Shown here piece by piece: positions 41,761 through 50,094 of a stretch of DNA of 64,000 nucleotides. Below the pieces are notes generated by a model. The model was not told the DNA's origin and made no database searches. It was given only the letters and a program-made list of their open reading frames with translations. How positions within the stretch are numbered: position 1 is the first letter of the stretch; each line of letters begins with the position of its first letter. The stretch lies in contig NZ_JAHOOZ010000003.1 in NCBI RefSeq assembly GCF_019075875.1, positions 62,001 to 126,000 of the forward strand, in the 5' to 3' direction. The translations under genes were made by a program, and so were the position numbers. Origin of the DNA: Novosphingobium sp. G106. Its GTDB lineage: Bacteria > Pseudomonadota > Alphaproteobacteria > Sphingomonadales > Sphingomonadaceae.

Positions 41761-42762
41761 TCAGCCTGCGGCGGCAGACTTGATGTTGCCATTGACACCG
41801 GAGGGGAAAAACCCACCGGCGACGGCAGCGGAGCCGGTCAGATAGACGATATTGAGGACCTGCCCCGTGGTTCGGCTGAACGCGAGGCCATCCGCGTCAG
41901 TGGGAACGATGTTCGACATCGTTGCCGTACCCGTGATGCCTTGGTCCTTGTCGCTTGCACCATCTAGGCTATCACGCGCGTCCGATATCTTGTCCGCCGA
42001 GGTCCTTAGCGTAGGCGCCGCGAGGCCCTTGCGGTACAGCACGGTGCGCACCAACCCCGCATGGTAGGCCTCAGCCGCCAAAATGCCGGCCGATGCCTCG
42101 ATGTAGGTCTTGCTCTTCAGCAGAGGCGCCGCGCCCTTATAGGCCGTCACGCCAACGTCCTCGAAAATGAACGCTCCCAGAAGGAAGTTTTCATCGCTCG
42201 CGTAAGGGTCGAATGCTTGGCCCGCAGGTACGAGCCCAGCAGCGCGCGCGGCAGCAGAGAAAGCCCCGTTGACGTTCGCGCTGACATCGATTGCCGGCTG
42301 TGCAACCGCGGAAGAGCCAAGTTGATCACGCAAAAACTTGACGTGCGCAATCTCGTCGGCGGCAATCTCGTTAGCATACTGGCGAACCACCGGATCGGTA
42401 AAGGTAACCTTCCGCCCACCGATTACCGCACCCGCTGTTCCCGTTCCTGACAGCATGTTGGCGGGCAAGCCCGCGCCGGTGGCAGCGTAGGAATAGAACT
42501 GCGCCTCGAGATATTCGAGATTCAGGGCGAAGTTCAGAACGTCGGCATCGGTCAGTGCTCCGGGCGTTGGCGTGCCGGTCGGACTTGGTGTGGGCATCGG
42601 TGTTCCGTTCGAGTTGTTGTCGTCGCCGAAGCAGCCAGCCAGCAGCGTCGAGGAAGATAGGACGACCGCGGTCGCTCCGCTTACCTTGAGAAAATGCCTG
42701 CGTTCCTCGCGCCTTTTGGCGCGCGCTTCGAAAGCCGCCATGATGGCTTCGTTCTTGTCCAT
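41761..42762 (-). CDS. Exported ferritin-like lipoprotein (paralogue 1)
   Basis: 333 residues from ATG 42762 (CGGAGAC nine bases upstream). Leader KRREERRHFLKVSGATAVVL with a twin-arginine-type RRHFLK and lipobox STLLAGCFGDD, then a Pro/Thr linker. The ferritin-like bundle shows its metal-site helices: NFALNLEYLEAQFYSYA, EIAADEIAHVKFLRDQLG, GAFIFEDVGVTAYKG, GILAAEAYHAGLVRTVL. Ends with GGFFPSGVNGNIK. Role is probably di-metal redox or storage in the periplasm. Closely similar to the gene immediately upstream, 28 bases away. Confidence 0.85.
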   Translation of the reverse strand: MDKNEAIMAAFEARAKRREERRHFLKVSGATAVVLSSSTLLAGCFGDDNNSNGTPMPTPSPTGTPTPGALTDADVLNFALNLEYLEAQFYSYAATGAGLPANMLSGTGTAGAVIGGRKVTFTDPVVRQYANEIAADEIAHVKFLRDQLGSSAVAQPAIDVSANVNGAFSAAARAAGLVPAGQAFDPYASDENFLLGAFIFEDVGVTAYKGAAPLLKSKTYIEASAGILAAEAYHAGLVRTVLYRKGLAAPTLRTSADKISDARDSLDGASDKDQGITGTATMSNIVPTDADGLAFSRTTGQVLNIVYLTGSAAVAGGFFPSGVNGNIKSAAAG

Positions 42763-42790
42763 GATCTTGTCTCCGTGTGGATGGTTCGCG

Positions 42791-43741
42791 TCAGTTCGCG
42801 GCGCTGGTGCGGATGGTCCCATTCACTCCGGACGGGAAAAACCCGCCGGAATTGGCTGCCAGTTTCGTGAGATAGGCGATGTTGAGCACCTGACCGGTCG
42901 TCCGGCTGAACGCGAGGCCGTTAGCGTCCAAGGGGACGATGTTCGAAACGTCACCGGTCGGCGAGATTCCCTGATCGAGGTCGCTTGTACCGTCGAGCGA
43001 ATCGCGAGCGTCCGAAATCTTGTCGGCCGAAGTCCGCAGACTAGGTGTATCGATGCCCTTCCCGTAAAGCGTCGTTCGAATGATGCCGGCGTGGTAGGCT
43101 TCGACCGCGAGGATACCGGCAGCGGCCTCAAGATAGGTCGTATTCGATATGAGCGGAGCAGCGCCCTTGTAGGCCGTCACGCCGACATCCTCGAAAATGA
43201 ACGCGCCGAGCAAAAAGTTTTCATCACTCGCATAGGGGTCGAATGATTGGCCGGCCCCCACGAGACCTGCGGCCCGCGCGGCGGAGGAAAAAGCGCCGTT
43301 CGGATCGGTGCCAATATCGATAGCTGGTTGCGAAACCGCAGAGCCGCCGAGCTGCGCGCGAAGAAACTTTACGTGGGCCACTTCATCGCCCGCGATCTCC
43401 CGGGCGTATTGCTCGACTATGGGGTCGGTGAAATTGACCTTGCGGCCGCCGGTGACGGTCCCCTGGGTGCCCGATCCGGTGAGGTCGCTCGCAGCAAGGC
43501 CAGTTCCGTTGACGGCGAACGAGTAGAACTGCGCTTCGAGATATTCGAGGTTCAGAGCGAAATTGAGAACATCGGCATCGCTAGGTGCGCTTTGGGCATT
43601 CGCCGGCGTGACCGTGAGCGCCATTTGCATCGCTCCCGTAACACCCGCAACGCTGACCAGCGCACGGAAGAACTCCCTGCGCTCTCGCCTGCGGTCGCCG
43701 AGCTCGTGCAACTGCTCGATGATTTTCCTGTCGTCATCCAT
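42791..43741 (-). CDS. Exported ferritin-like protein (paralogue 2)
   Basis: 316 residues from ATG 43741 (CCGGAGA upstream). Leader DRRRERREFFRALVSVAGVT ... TVTPANAQ is Tat-like, cleaved after ANA, with no lipobox. Same bundle as paralogue 1: NFALNLEYLEAQFYSFA, EIAGDEVAHVKFLRAQLG, GAFIFEDVGVTAYKG, GILAVEAYHAGIIRTTL, and the same GGFFPSGVNG end. One copy lipidated, the other free. A candidate EcfG promoter lies about 120 bases upstream. Confidence 0.85.
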   Translation of the reverse strand: MDDDRKIIEQLHELGDRRRERREFFRALVSVAGVTGAMQMALTVTPANAQSAPSDADVLNFALNLEYLEAQFYSFAVNGTGLAASDLTGSGTQGTVTGGRKVNFTDPIVEQYAREIAGDEVAHVKFLRAQLGGSAVSQPAIDIGTDPNGAFSSAARAAGLVGAGQSFDPYASDENFLLGAFIFEDVGVTAYKGAAPLISNTTYLEAAAGILAVEAYHAGIIRTTLYGKGIDTPSLRTSADKISDARDSLDGTSDLDQGISPTGDVSNIVPLDANGLAFSRTTGQVLNIAYLTKLAANSGGFFPSGVNGTIRTSAAN

Positions 43742-43869
43742 GACCAATTCTCCGGTTGCACCGACCGATGCGCATCCGATGATTGGCGGATCCGGGTCAG
43801 CGGCCATGGCTTGATCCGGCTCGGTTTTTTAAGCCATTCCGGTTGGTTCCTCAGGAACAATCCTTACGG

Positions 43870-43895
43870 AACCTTATCGCTGGCCATCGCGTTCC
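43870..43895 (-). promoter_or_regulatory. Candidate EcfG (general stress) promoter for the ferritin-like operon
   Basis: On the minus strand, GGAAC (43895-43891) and GGTT (43873-43870) are separated by 17 bases, close to the sphingomonad/alphaproteobacterial EcfG consensus GGAAC-N16/17-cGTT. Start of paralogue 2 is at 43741, leaving a leader of about 120 bases. Confidence 0.6.
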
Positions 43896-43948
43896 TTTTC
43901 TAATCCGCGGACCAGAAAGCCGCACATTTTGCCAAGAAAACATGATCT

Positions 43949-45382
43949 ATGTTGCACATGGAGGCTGGGCACTTGGATAAAATATCTCGAATGACACAAT
44001 GGGCGCTATCAGGTCACGATGCCTCCAACTTGCAGGTGGCATCGATTCTCGATCAAATGCCGGTCGGTATCGGACTATTCGACCGGTCTGGTGAGCTCCT
44101 GCATGCGAACCGGCATTTTGAGAATGTCGCAGGCGGCCCAATCCCATCCATTCGTGCGATGAACCGGGAATCTTGGCATGTGATCTCCGACCCTGAGACT
44201 GAGTGCAACGAGGAGGGTTGGCCGCTTCACCGGGCGCTCAACGGCAAACTGGGAACACCTATGGTCGATTTCATCCGCAAGTTTGAATGCGGCATGGAGC
44301 GCCTGGTCGGCGTTAGCGCCGTTCCCCTGATCAGTGATGATGGCGACGTCACGGGCGCCTTGGTCATTGTGAAGGACGTGAGCAACCGTCAAACGAAAGA
44401 GTTAGTTTCCAATTTGGACTTAAGCAATATTCGTCGTTTTGCCGATTACAGCACCAATGCCATCTTGATTATAAATCGCGAAACCGACGAGATTGAATAT
44501 ATGAGTCCGACAGCATTGCGTCTGTGGTCTGGGCGCCGGCAGATAGCGACTGCCGAAGAATGGCTCGAGAGTGTCCATCCTGACGACCGTCTTCAGGTAA
44601 TCGAGCGCCGGAGAGCGGTTGCCAACGGGGACTCTCAGCGATTTCAGTACCGAATTGTAGACGACGCCGGCATCACGATGCGGCATCTGCGCGAAGCCTG
44701 CTTCTCGATTCCAGGAGAAACCGGAGCGGCCGACGGTATCGGCGCAATCGTAGAAGATATTTCACCAGAGCTTCAGGTCTATCTCGTTCAAGGTGACGGA
44801 CACTCGGTTTCTGATCTAGCCCTCGAATTGGCGACCAGTGGGACACAGGTTAAAGTCTTCTCCGCGCAGGACAACGTGGTCTCGCTTGCGGAGGTTCTCC
44901 ACGCGGGCTGCGTCGTGGTCGACCTTAGAGGAAGCTATACCAATATTGACCTGGTTGCCGGTGTTTTACAGGAAAGACCGGACGACCTTCAGATCATTTT
45001 GGTAGGCCCTGCCGACACGCCGGCACATCATGTGATTACGGCTATGAAGGCTGGAGCGAAGGACTTTCTGCTTGAACCGCTGTTGCCGGGGGCGCTTACG
45101 CGTTCGATCGAGGCTGCTTCTGCTGGGCTCCCTGGTCGAAAAAGTGCCCCAGATCCCAAGCAGATTGAATTTGCAAATCGGATGGCGGGACTACCTCGAC
45201 GTGAACGTGAGGTGCTGCTCGGTCTTGTAGGGGGAGGAACAAATAAAAGTATTGCTCGCCACCTCAACATTAGCCCTCGCACTGTAGAGGTTCATCGCGC
45301 GCACCTGATGGAACGCCTTAATGTCCATTCTCTAGCCGAGCTGCTGTGTGTTGCCCACGATGCTGGATACCGAACGGCATAG
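43949..45382 (+). CDS. PAS-PAS-pseudoreceiver-LuxR-type regulator
   Basis: Up to 477 residues (ATG 43949; TTG 43973 with GGAGG upstream and ATG 43991 are alternatives). PAS 1 at about 28-150 (SILDQMPVGIGLFDRSGELL), PAS 2 at about 155-275 (IRRFADYSTNAILIINRETD, WLESVHPDDRLQVIERRRAV), then a receiver-like domain (GCVVVDLRGS...GAKDFLLEPLLPG) where the conserved Lys is Glu and the N-terminal acidic pair is missing. The end is a FixJ/NarL HTH: LPRREREVLLGLVGGGTNKS, IARHLNISPRTVEVHRAHLM. A cytosolic sensor-activator without a kinase; divergent from the ferritin-like operon. Confidence 0.85.
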   Translation: MLHMEAGHLDKISRMTQWALSGHDASNLQVASILDQMPVGIGLFDRSGELLHANRHFENVAGGPIPSIRAMNRESWHVISDPETECNEEGWPLHRALNGKLGTPMVDFIRKFECGMERLVGVSAVPLISDDGDVTGALVIVKDVSNRQTKELVSNLDLSNIRRFADYSTNAILIINRETDEIEYMSPTALRLWSGRRQIATAEEWLESVHPDDRLQVIERRRAVANGDSQRFQYRIVDDAGITMRHLREACFSIPGETGAADGIGAIVEDISPELQVYLVQGDGHSVSDLALELATSGTQVKVFSAQDNVVSLAEVLHAGCVVVDLRGSYTNIDLVAGVLQERPDDLQIILVGPADTPAHHVITAMKAGAKDFLLEPLLPGALTRSIEAASAGLPGRKSAPDPKQIEFANRMAGLPRREREVLLGLVGGGTNKSIARHLNISPRTVEVHRAHLMERLNVHSLAELLCVAHDAGYRTA

Positions 45383-45668
45383 CGCCGCAACATGTGGATT
45401 GCTCAAATTTAACGAAGGCGTTTGTTTCGACGGGTTTCGAAATAATATTTAAGTGGCCTTTCTCGGTTTTAATATAGATTGTTATAATCCATAGTTGATG
45501 ATTTTTTTGGGCAAGCGCGAAGGTTGGTTGTCCAGGTGCGTGATCGGATGGGGCCCATCAATACCAGTTCAACTAATTGTTTGTTTTTAGGGAACGATTA
45601 TGGGGGATTCATGTTGATTGATTGACCCGAGCGCTAACCGTGCAGCGAGTTTTGGGAGGAGCTTCAGG
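45383..45668. other. AT-rich intergenic region upstream of the di-haem gene
   Basis: About 285 bases, clearly lower in GC than its surroundings, holding the EcfG-type site at 45591-45615 and no coding sequence I can support. Confidence 0.5.
45591..45615 (+). promoter_or_regulatory. Candidate EcfG (general stress) promoter
   Basis: GGAAC at 45591-45595 and GTT at 45613-45615 with 17 bases between them, 54 bases upstream of the di-haem protein ATG at 45669. Matches the GGAAC-N16/17-GTT pattern. Confidence 0.6.
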
Positions 45669-47270
45669 ATGCCCCGCTTTACTTCGACCCGCTTTGTCGC
45701 TGCATTGAGTGCAACCGCTGCGCTCGCCGCACTATCCGCCGGCTATTCCCTGCAAGCCAAATCCCAACCGACCCCTGCGATGTCGGCAAGTGCCGGTCCG
45801 GCCGACCAGGGTCCACCGCTGCGCCAAACGATGGGCAACGCAGCTAGCGGTCGGGACGTTTTTAGGTTTGAAACTTTCGGTAATGAAGGCTTTTGGACAG
45901 ACGCCGTTAGACTCCCGGCAGGCATCATGGCCGCCGGTGTCACTCCGTTGCAGGCTTTGGACCTTGGCCTTCAGATCGACGCAGACGCTATAGATCCGAA
46001 AACCAAAGCCCAACTTGGTACAGAGCTGAATGCCGATCCGTCTGGGCGAACTTCAAAACTCCTCAACGATCCCAATGTGACGATGTCGCTGGTCAAGGCG
46101 AATGCGGTGATTGGCATGTCCGCTAGGGGCGGAAAGGTAGGGGTCTCGTGCGCCCTATGCCATACGATGACCGACGCATCGGTTTTCAGATCTCCTAAGG
46201 GTGGTTCAATCGGCAGCCGGATTGATGGGCTCGCCAACCACGATCTCAATCTAGGCGCAATCTTCGCGACCGCCGCTAACACCAGGGCGCTTTACACTAT
46301 CGCCCAGACGCAGCTCACGGCAAATCACGGCAAGACGCTTGGCCGAGCGCCGCAGGGTCTAACCGAGAAATCGAGTGAGGCGGAATTCGACGCCTATTTC
46401 AGCAACCCGCAATTCTACCCGATCGGCATGTTCGACGATACGTTCGACGGCAACGGGGACCCGATGCACAATACGCCGCTGTTCCGGCAGGATCTGGCGG
46501 CGCCTTATGGCAGCGAAGGGTTGATGACAAAACTCGATGATTTCAGCAACCTCGTCTTCACCACATTGTTCGACCAGACGATGCTCACGACCCCCGGCGG
46601 GCGTGCGTTTGTCCATAAACTCGCTGGTGCCGCGGGCGATGAAATGATTGACGACTATGTCAAGATTCTCGCCGACACCGGGGTCACAGGCTACCCGTAT
46701 GTTACAGCGCGCCGCGGCGGAACGGTGGGCACGCTGCCCACGCCGATCGGTTTTCGCGTCGACAACGCCAAGCTTCTGGCACTCAATGCCTATCTCGCGT
46801 CGCTTCCCGCCCCGGCAGGGACGAAGGGCGATCAGGCATCGATGATGCGCGGACGGATGCTGTTCCAATCGACCGGATGCACTGGCTGCCACAACGTCAG
46901 CCAGGCGCGGCCTGTTCCGACGACAATACAGTCTATGACGCGCATTTTCCCCGGTGATCGCCCCACAATTCTTGCCCAGAGGACTCCGCCGCTGAGTCCC
47001 ATTCAGGATACCGCAGGCAGTTTCTTCGATGACAAGATGGCGGTCGTGAACGCTAGTATCAGGGGAGAAAAGCGGGGCATCGCGATGCCGTTGCTTCTCG
47101 ATCTCGCTCGAAAACCCGTTTTCCTGCACGATAATAGCGTTGCAGGTATTGAGGCTCTATTCGATCAGCGGCGAGGTCGAACTGCACCCCATCCATTCTA
47201 TCTTGCCGACGCGCGGCAGCGTTCTGATATAGCAGCATATCTCAAAAGCCTGGACACGCTCTCACGCTAG
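45669..47270 (+). CDS. Periplasmic di-haem c-type protein (cytochrome c peroxidase-like)
   Basis: 533 residues from ATG 45669 with GGGAGG ten bases upstream. Signal peptide RFVAALSATAALAALSAGYS. Two CxxCH haem sites: SCALCHTMTD near residue 160 and STGCTGCHNVSQ near 403. Size and arrangement recall MauG/CcpA-like di-haem proteins, though the usual distal Tyr/Met ligands cannot be assigned by eye. Ends with FYLADARQRSDIAAYLKSLD, a typical cytochrome c C-terminal helix. Preceded by a candidate EcfG promoter, so a role in oxidative stress defence is plausible. Confidence 0.75.
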   Translation: MPRFTSTRFVAALSATAALAALSAGYSLQAKSQPTPAMSASAGPADQGPPLRQTMGNAASGRDVFRFETFGNEGFWTDAVRLPAGIMAAGVTPLQALDLGLQIDADAIDPKTKAQLGTELNADPSGRTSKLLNDPNVTMSLVKANAVIGMSARGGKVGVSCALCHTMTDASVFRSPKGGSIGSRIDGLANHDLNLGAIFATAANTRALYTIAQTQLTANHGKTLGRAPQGLTEKSSEAEFDAYFSNPQFYPIGMFDDTFDGNGDPMHNTPLFRQDLAAPYGSEGLMTKLDDFSNLVFTTLFDQTMLTTPGGRAFVHKLAGAAGDEMIDDYVKILADTGVTGYPYVTARRGGTVGTLPTPIGFRVDNAKLLALNAYLASLPAPAGTKGDQASMMRGRMLFQSTGCTGCHNVSQARPVPTTIQSMTRIFPGDRPTILAQRTPPLSPIQDTAGSFFDDKMAVVNASIRGEKRGIAMPLLLDLARKPVFLHDNSVAGIEALFDQRRGRTAPHPFYLADARQRSDIAAYLKSLDTLSR

Positions 47271-47506
47271 CCGTCATTCTCGACTGCAGGATCGTTGCCT
47301 CCTGGGGCGTCAGCTATCGAGCTTCAGGCTGGAGATGATTGCGTTCAGAAGGGCGAGCGACTTGCGCATCTGGCTGGTAAGTCGCCTAACGCCTCCGCTA
47401 CCTCGATCTTCACCTCGGCTGCGATCTCGACGATCTCAATCGCTTTGACGTGCTCTCCTGAAATGTGACCGATTTTGAGTAGAGTCCGACGCAAAGGAAT
47501 CGGACG
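47271..47506. other. Short noncoding or degenerate stretch before an IS remnant
   Basis: Minus-strand translation shows a gene tail, MRKSLALLNAIISSLKLDS then stop (about 47312-47370), with no intact upstream part. Bases 47455-47506 look like the upstream end of an IS3-type element. Confidence 0.3.
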
Positions 47507-47575
47507 GAATGAAGCGCAGCAGGTTCAGCGAAGAGCAGATCATCGCGATCTTGAAGGAGCACGAAGCGGGGATGC
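47507..47575 (+). pseudogene. IS3-family OrfA fragment, cut by a second IS3 element
   Basis: ATG 47507 begins MKRSRFSEEQIIAILKEHEA then GM, the standard N-terminus of an IS3-family OrfA HTH protein. After 23 codons it runs straight into the terminal repeat of the IS at 47575-48898. The rest is not found on the far side of that element, so the older element is also deleted. Confidence 0.75.
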
Positions 47576-47614
47576 TGAACCGCCCCGGGATTGCCGGAGG
47601 CCATTCGGCTTAAG

Positions 47615-48521
47615 TTATGCGGCCATGGGAGTGTCGTCCAGCATGGCGTAGTAGCGTTCCTCGGCTTCGGCAGGTGGTATATTGCCGATGGGCGCGAGGA
47701 GCCGGCGGTTGTTGAACCAGTCCACCCATTCCGGCGTGGCGTATTCAACGGCTTCGAACGACCGCCACGGACCTCGCCGGTGGATCACCTCGGCCTTGTA
47801 AAGGCCGTTGATCGTCTCGGCCAAAGCGTTGTCGTAGCTGTCGCCAACACTGCCCACCGATGGCTCGATCCCAGCTTCGGCAAGGCGCTCGGTATACTTG
47901 ATCGAGACGTATTGGCTGCCGCGGTCGCTGTGGTGGATCAGGCCGCCACGATGGACAGGGCGCCGATCATGGATCGCCTGCTCGAGGGCATCCAGCACGA
48001 AGCTGGCATGCGCCGTCCTGCTCACCCGCCAGCCCACGATATAGCGGGCATAGACGTCGATCACGAAGGCGACGTAGACGAACCCCGACCACGTTGCGAC
48101 GTAGGTGAAGTCCGAGACCCACAGCATGTCCGGCGCCGGCGCATGGAATTGCCGGTTCACCTGGTCGAGCGGGCAAGGCGCGGCCTTGTCGCTCATCGTC
48201 GTGCGCACCGGCTTGCCGCGGATTACGCCCTGCAAGCCAAGATCGCGCACTCAGCCGCTCCACCGTACATCGGGCTATGTCGAAGCCTTCGCGCCGCATC
48301 TGTCGCCACACCTTGCGCACGCCGTAGACGCCGAAGTTCTCGGTAAAGACCCGCATCACCTCTGGCTTCAGCGCCCGATCACGCTGGGCACGCGACGATA
48401 ACCGCGAGGGATCGCGCCGCTGCGCCAGGTGCTCATGGTAGGTGGATGGGGCGATCGGCAGAATCCGGCAGATCGGCTCGACCCCATAGGTATCGCGGTG
48501 ATCGTCGATGAACGCGATCAT
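47615..48521 (-). pseudogene. IS3-family OrfB (DDE integrase), frameshifted
   Basis: First frame, from 48521: [20 protein letters not shown], ...GVYGVRKVWRQMRREGFDIA, RCTVERL. Second frame: RDLGLQGVIRGKPVRTTMSD, then the rve core DMLWVSDFTYVATWSGFVYV, HHSDRGSQYVSIKYTERLAE, SYDNALAETINGLYKAEVIH with D, D and E of the DDE triad. The join CTG-A-GTGCGCGAT near 48250 has an extra base compared with VERLMRDLGL. The enzyme is dead unless frameshifting restores it. Confidence 0.85.
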
Positions 48522-48844
48522 CGCTTGAACGGGCGGTCGAGCTCCGCCTGGGCAAAATATGCCGACGCCTTGCGCAGGATCTCGTTGGCCTGTCGCAGCT
48601 CGCGGTTCTCGCGCTCAAGCGCCTTGAGCTTGTCAGCCACATCGGTGGGCACGCCGGCTCGCTTGCCGCTGTTTACCTCGGCCTTCTTCACCCACTCTAG
48701 CAGCGTGTGCCCCGAACAACCGATCTTCTCGGCGATGGATGTGATCGCCGCCCAGCGGGACGGATGGTCGCCTTCGTGATCCAGCACCATGCGGACCGCT
48801 CGTTCACGAACCTCCGGTGCAAACTTGTTCGTCGTCTTGCTCAT
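48518..48844 (-). CDS. IS3-family OrfA (HTH protein)
   Basis: 108 residues: [40 protein letters not shown], then a leucine-zipper coiled coil ([37 protein letters not shown]). Overlaps orfB by four bases as in this subgroup, where a -1 frameshift makes the full transposase. Confidence 0.88.
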   Translation of the reverse strand: MSKTTNKFAPEVRERAVRMVLDHEGDHPSRWAAITSIAEKIGCSGHTLLEWVKKAEVNSGKRAGVPTDVADKLKALERENRELRQANEILRKASAYFAQAELDRPFKR

Positions 48845-48898
48845 CGTAGACCCTTCCTTTCAGGAGTTGGGGCCTCCGACAATCCCGGGGCGGTTCAG

Positions 48899-49050
48899 TA
48901 ACCCTCGCATATGATTGCACCAAGGGCCTCCCTGTTGACCAACGTGCGAGCATCTGGAATGCGGCTCGCGGGCTTGAGCCCATGAGCATGCTTCAACGTC
49001 GCAAAAGCCTGTACACGACGGAGCGCCACGTAGTTTTCCCATGGCTGCGT
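48899..49050 (-). pseudogene. Truncated gene fragment next to the IS3 element
   Basis: A minus-strand frame from a GTG near 49054 reads TQPWENYVALRRVQAFATLK, HAHGLKPASRIPDARTLVNR, EALGAIICEGY and then meets a TGA formed at the IS end. The composition looks coding, so this is probably the 5' part of a gene interrupted by the element. Family unknown. Confidence 0.3.
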
Positions 49051-49243
49051 CACGCAGTGTTAACCATCCCTCGCCAATGAAAGGCTTGGTTTCTGGCGGC
49101 GCTCGGCCCGTCTGGCCAAAACCTCAAATCCGCGACCAAATGCCTAAAGTATCATCAGGATAACTGAAACCTCTCCAAATTCCTAAATCAATCGTTACCT
49201 TGGGCAACAACATAAAAAAGTAATTATAAATCGGGTTCTCAAG

Positions 49244-49864
49244 ATGTATGATGTATTTGCAATTGATCAGGACGTGAAGCGTCGGGCTTCCATTTCTTAT
49301 TTCCTCAATGGTCACGGCATTCATACCGAGCCCTTCGAGATGATCGAAGAGTTCGTCCGACGATGGCCTACGGCTGGCGTCTTCCTGCTTTACGATGAAG
49401 GTAGTGCTGTTTCCTCGTTGTTGCAGGAAATTTACAGCCGCCATACTTGGCTGCCAGTCGTTGCCTACTCGGAGAATCCCGACCCGGCAAGAATCGTTGC
49501 TGCCGTGCTCGCCGGCGCCGTCGGATACACTGCTTGGCCAGGGAGCGGGGACGCGCTTATCCGAGCCGTTCACAAAGCAGGTGCGAGCTCCGCCGCGACA
49601 GTCGCGGCAGGATCACGTCAGGGCATTGCACTCAGTCGAATCAAGAATCTTTCGAAGCGCGAGCGCGAGATCCTGGCCGGCATGGTCGAAGGGCTGAGCA
49701 ACCGGTTGATCGGCGAGAATCTCGCGATCAGTCCGCGAACGGTCGAACTTCACCGTGCAAACCTGCTTTTCAAAATCGGCGCGAAACATAGCGCTGAGGC
49801 CATACGTGTCGCAATCGAAGCGTCGTTGCCACCCTTTGGGACGGATGATCGCGACACCGGTTGA
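49244..49864 (+). CDS. LuxR/FixJ-type regulator with a degenerate receiver
   Basis: 206 residues. Receiver-like part: MYDVFAIDQDVKRRASISYF keeps the acidic pair, GVFLLYDEGSAVSSLLQEIY may keep the phospho-Asp, but the conserved Lys is lost (VGYTAWPGSGDALIRAV). HTH: LSKREREILAGMVEGLSNRL, IGENLAISPRTVELHRANLL. Resembles the C-terminal half of the 43949 regulator. Lies in low-GC flanks between IS debris; no kinase nearby. Confidence 0.8.
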   Translation: MYDVFAIDQDVKRRASISYFLNGHGIHTEPFEMIEEFVRRWPTAGVFLLYDEGSAVSSLLQEIYSRHTWLPVVAYSENPDPARIVAAVLAGAVGYTAWPGSGDALIRAVHKAGASSAATVAAGSRQGIALSRIKNLSKREREILAGMVEGLSNRLIGENLAISPRTVELHRANLLFKIGAKHSAEAIRVAIEASLPPFGTDDRDTG

Positions 49865-50094
49865 GAATGGGTGTCCGTGCCTCCGTCACAACGAATTAAT
49901 TTTGCCCCGACGCCTTCTCGGTATGATAGCAATAACGATTTGTTGTCACCGCAAAATGTAATCAAATCCTAGGACAAGCTGGCCTAAATAATCAGTTCTA
50001 GCGCGAATTGAAGATACCTATTGGGATATTTCAGATTCGGAAATCTCTTAATCTTTCTAATGGCCATGGATCATTGAAGATTTTCCTAGGCCGA
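49865..50094. other. AT-rich intergenic stretch
   Basis: About 230 bases of lower GC than the window, no supported gene or clear hairpin. Confidence 0.4.

Larger units (their letters stand above)
47575..48898 (-). mobile_element. IS3-family insertion sequence
   Basis: Ends are inverted repeats: CTGAACCGCCCCGGGATTGC starts at 47575, and its complement ends at 48898 with one mismatch, extending into CGGAGGCC for about 27 bp. Two genes (orfA, broken orfB) are inside on the minus strand. No clear target duplication (GATGC on the left, GTAAC on the right). Confidence 0.85.
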
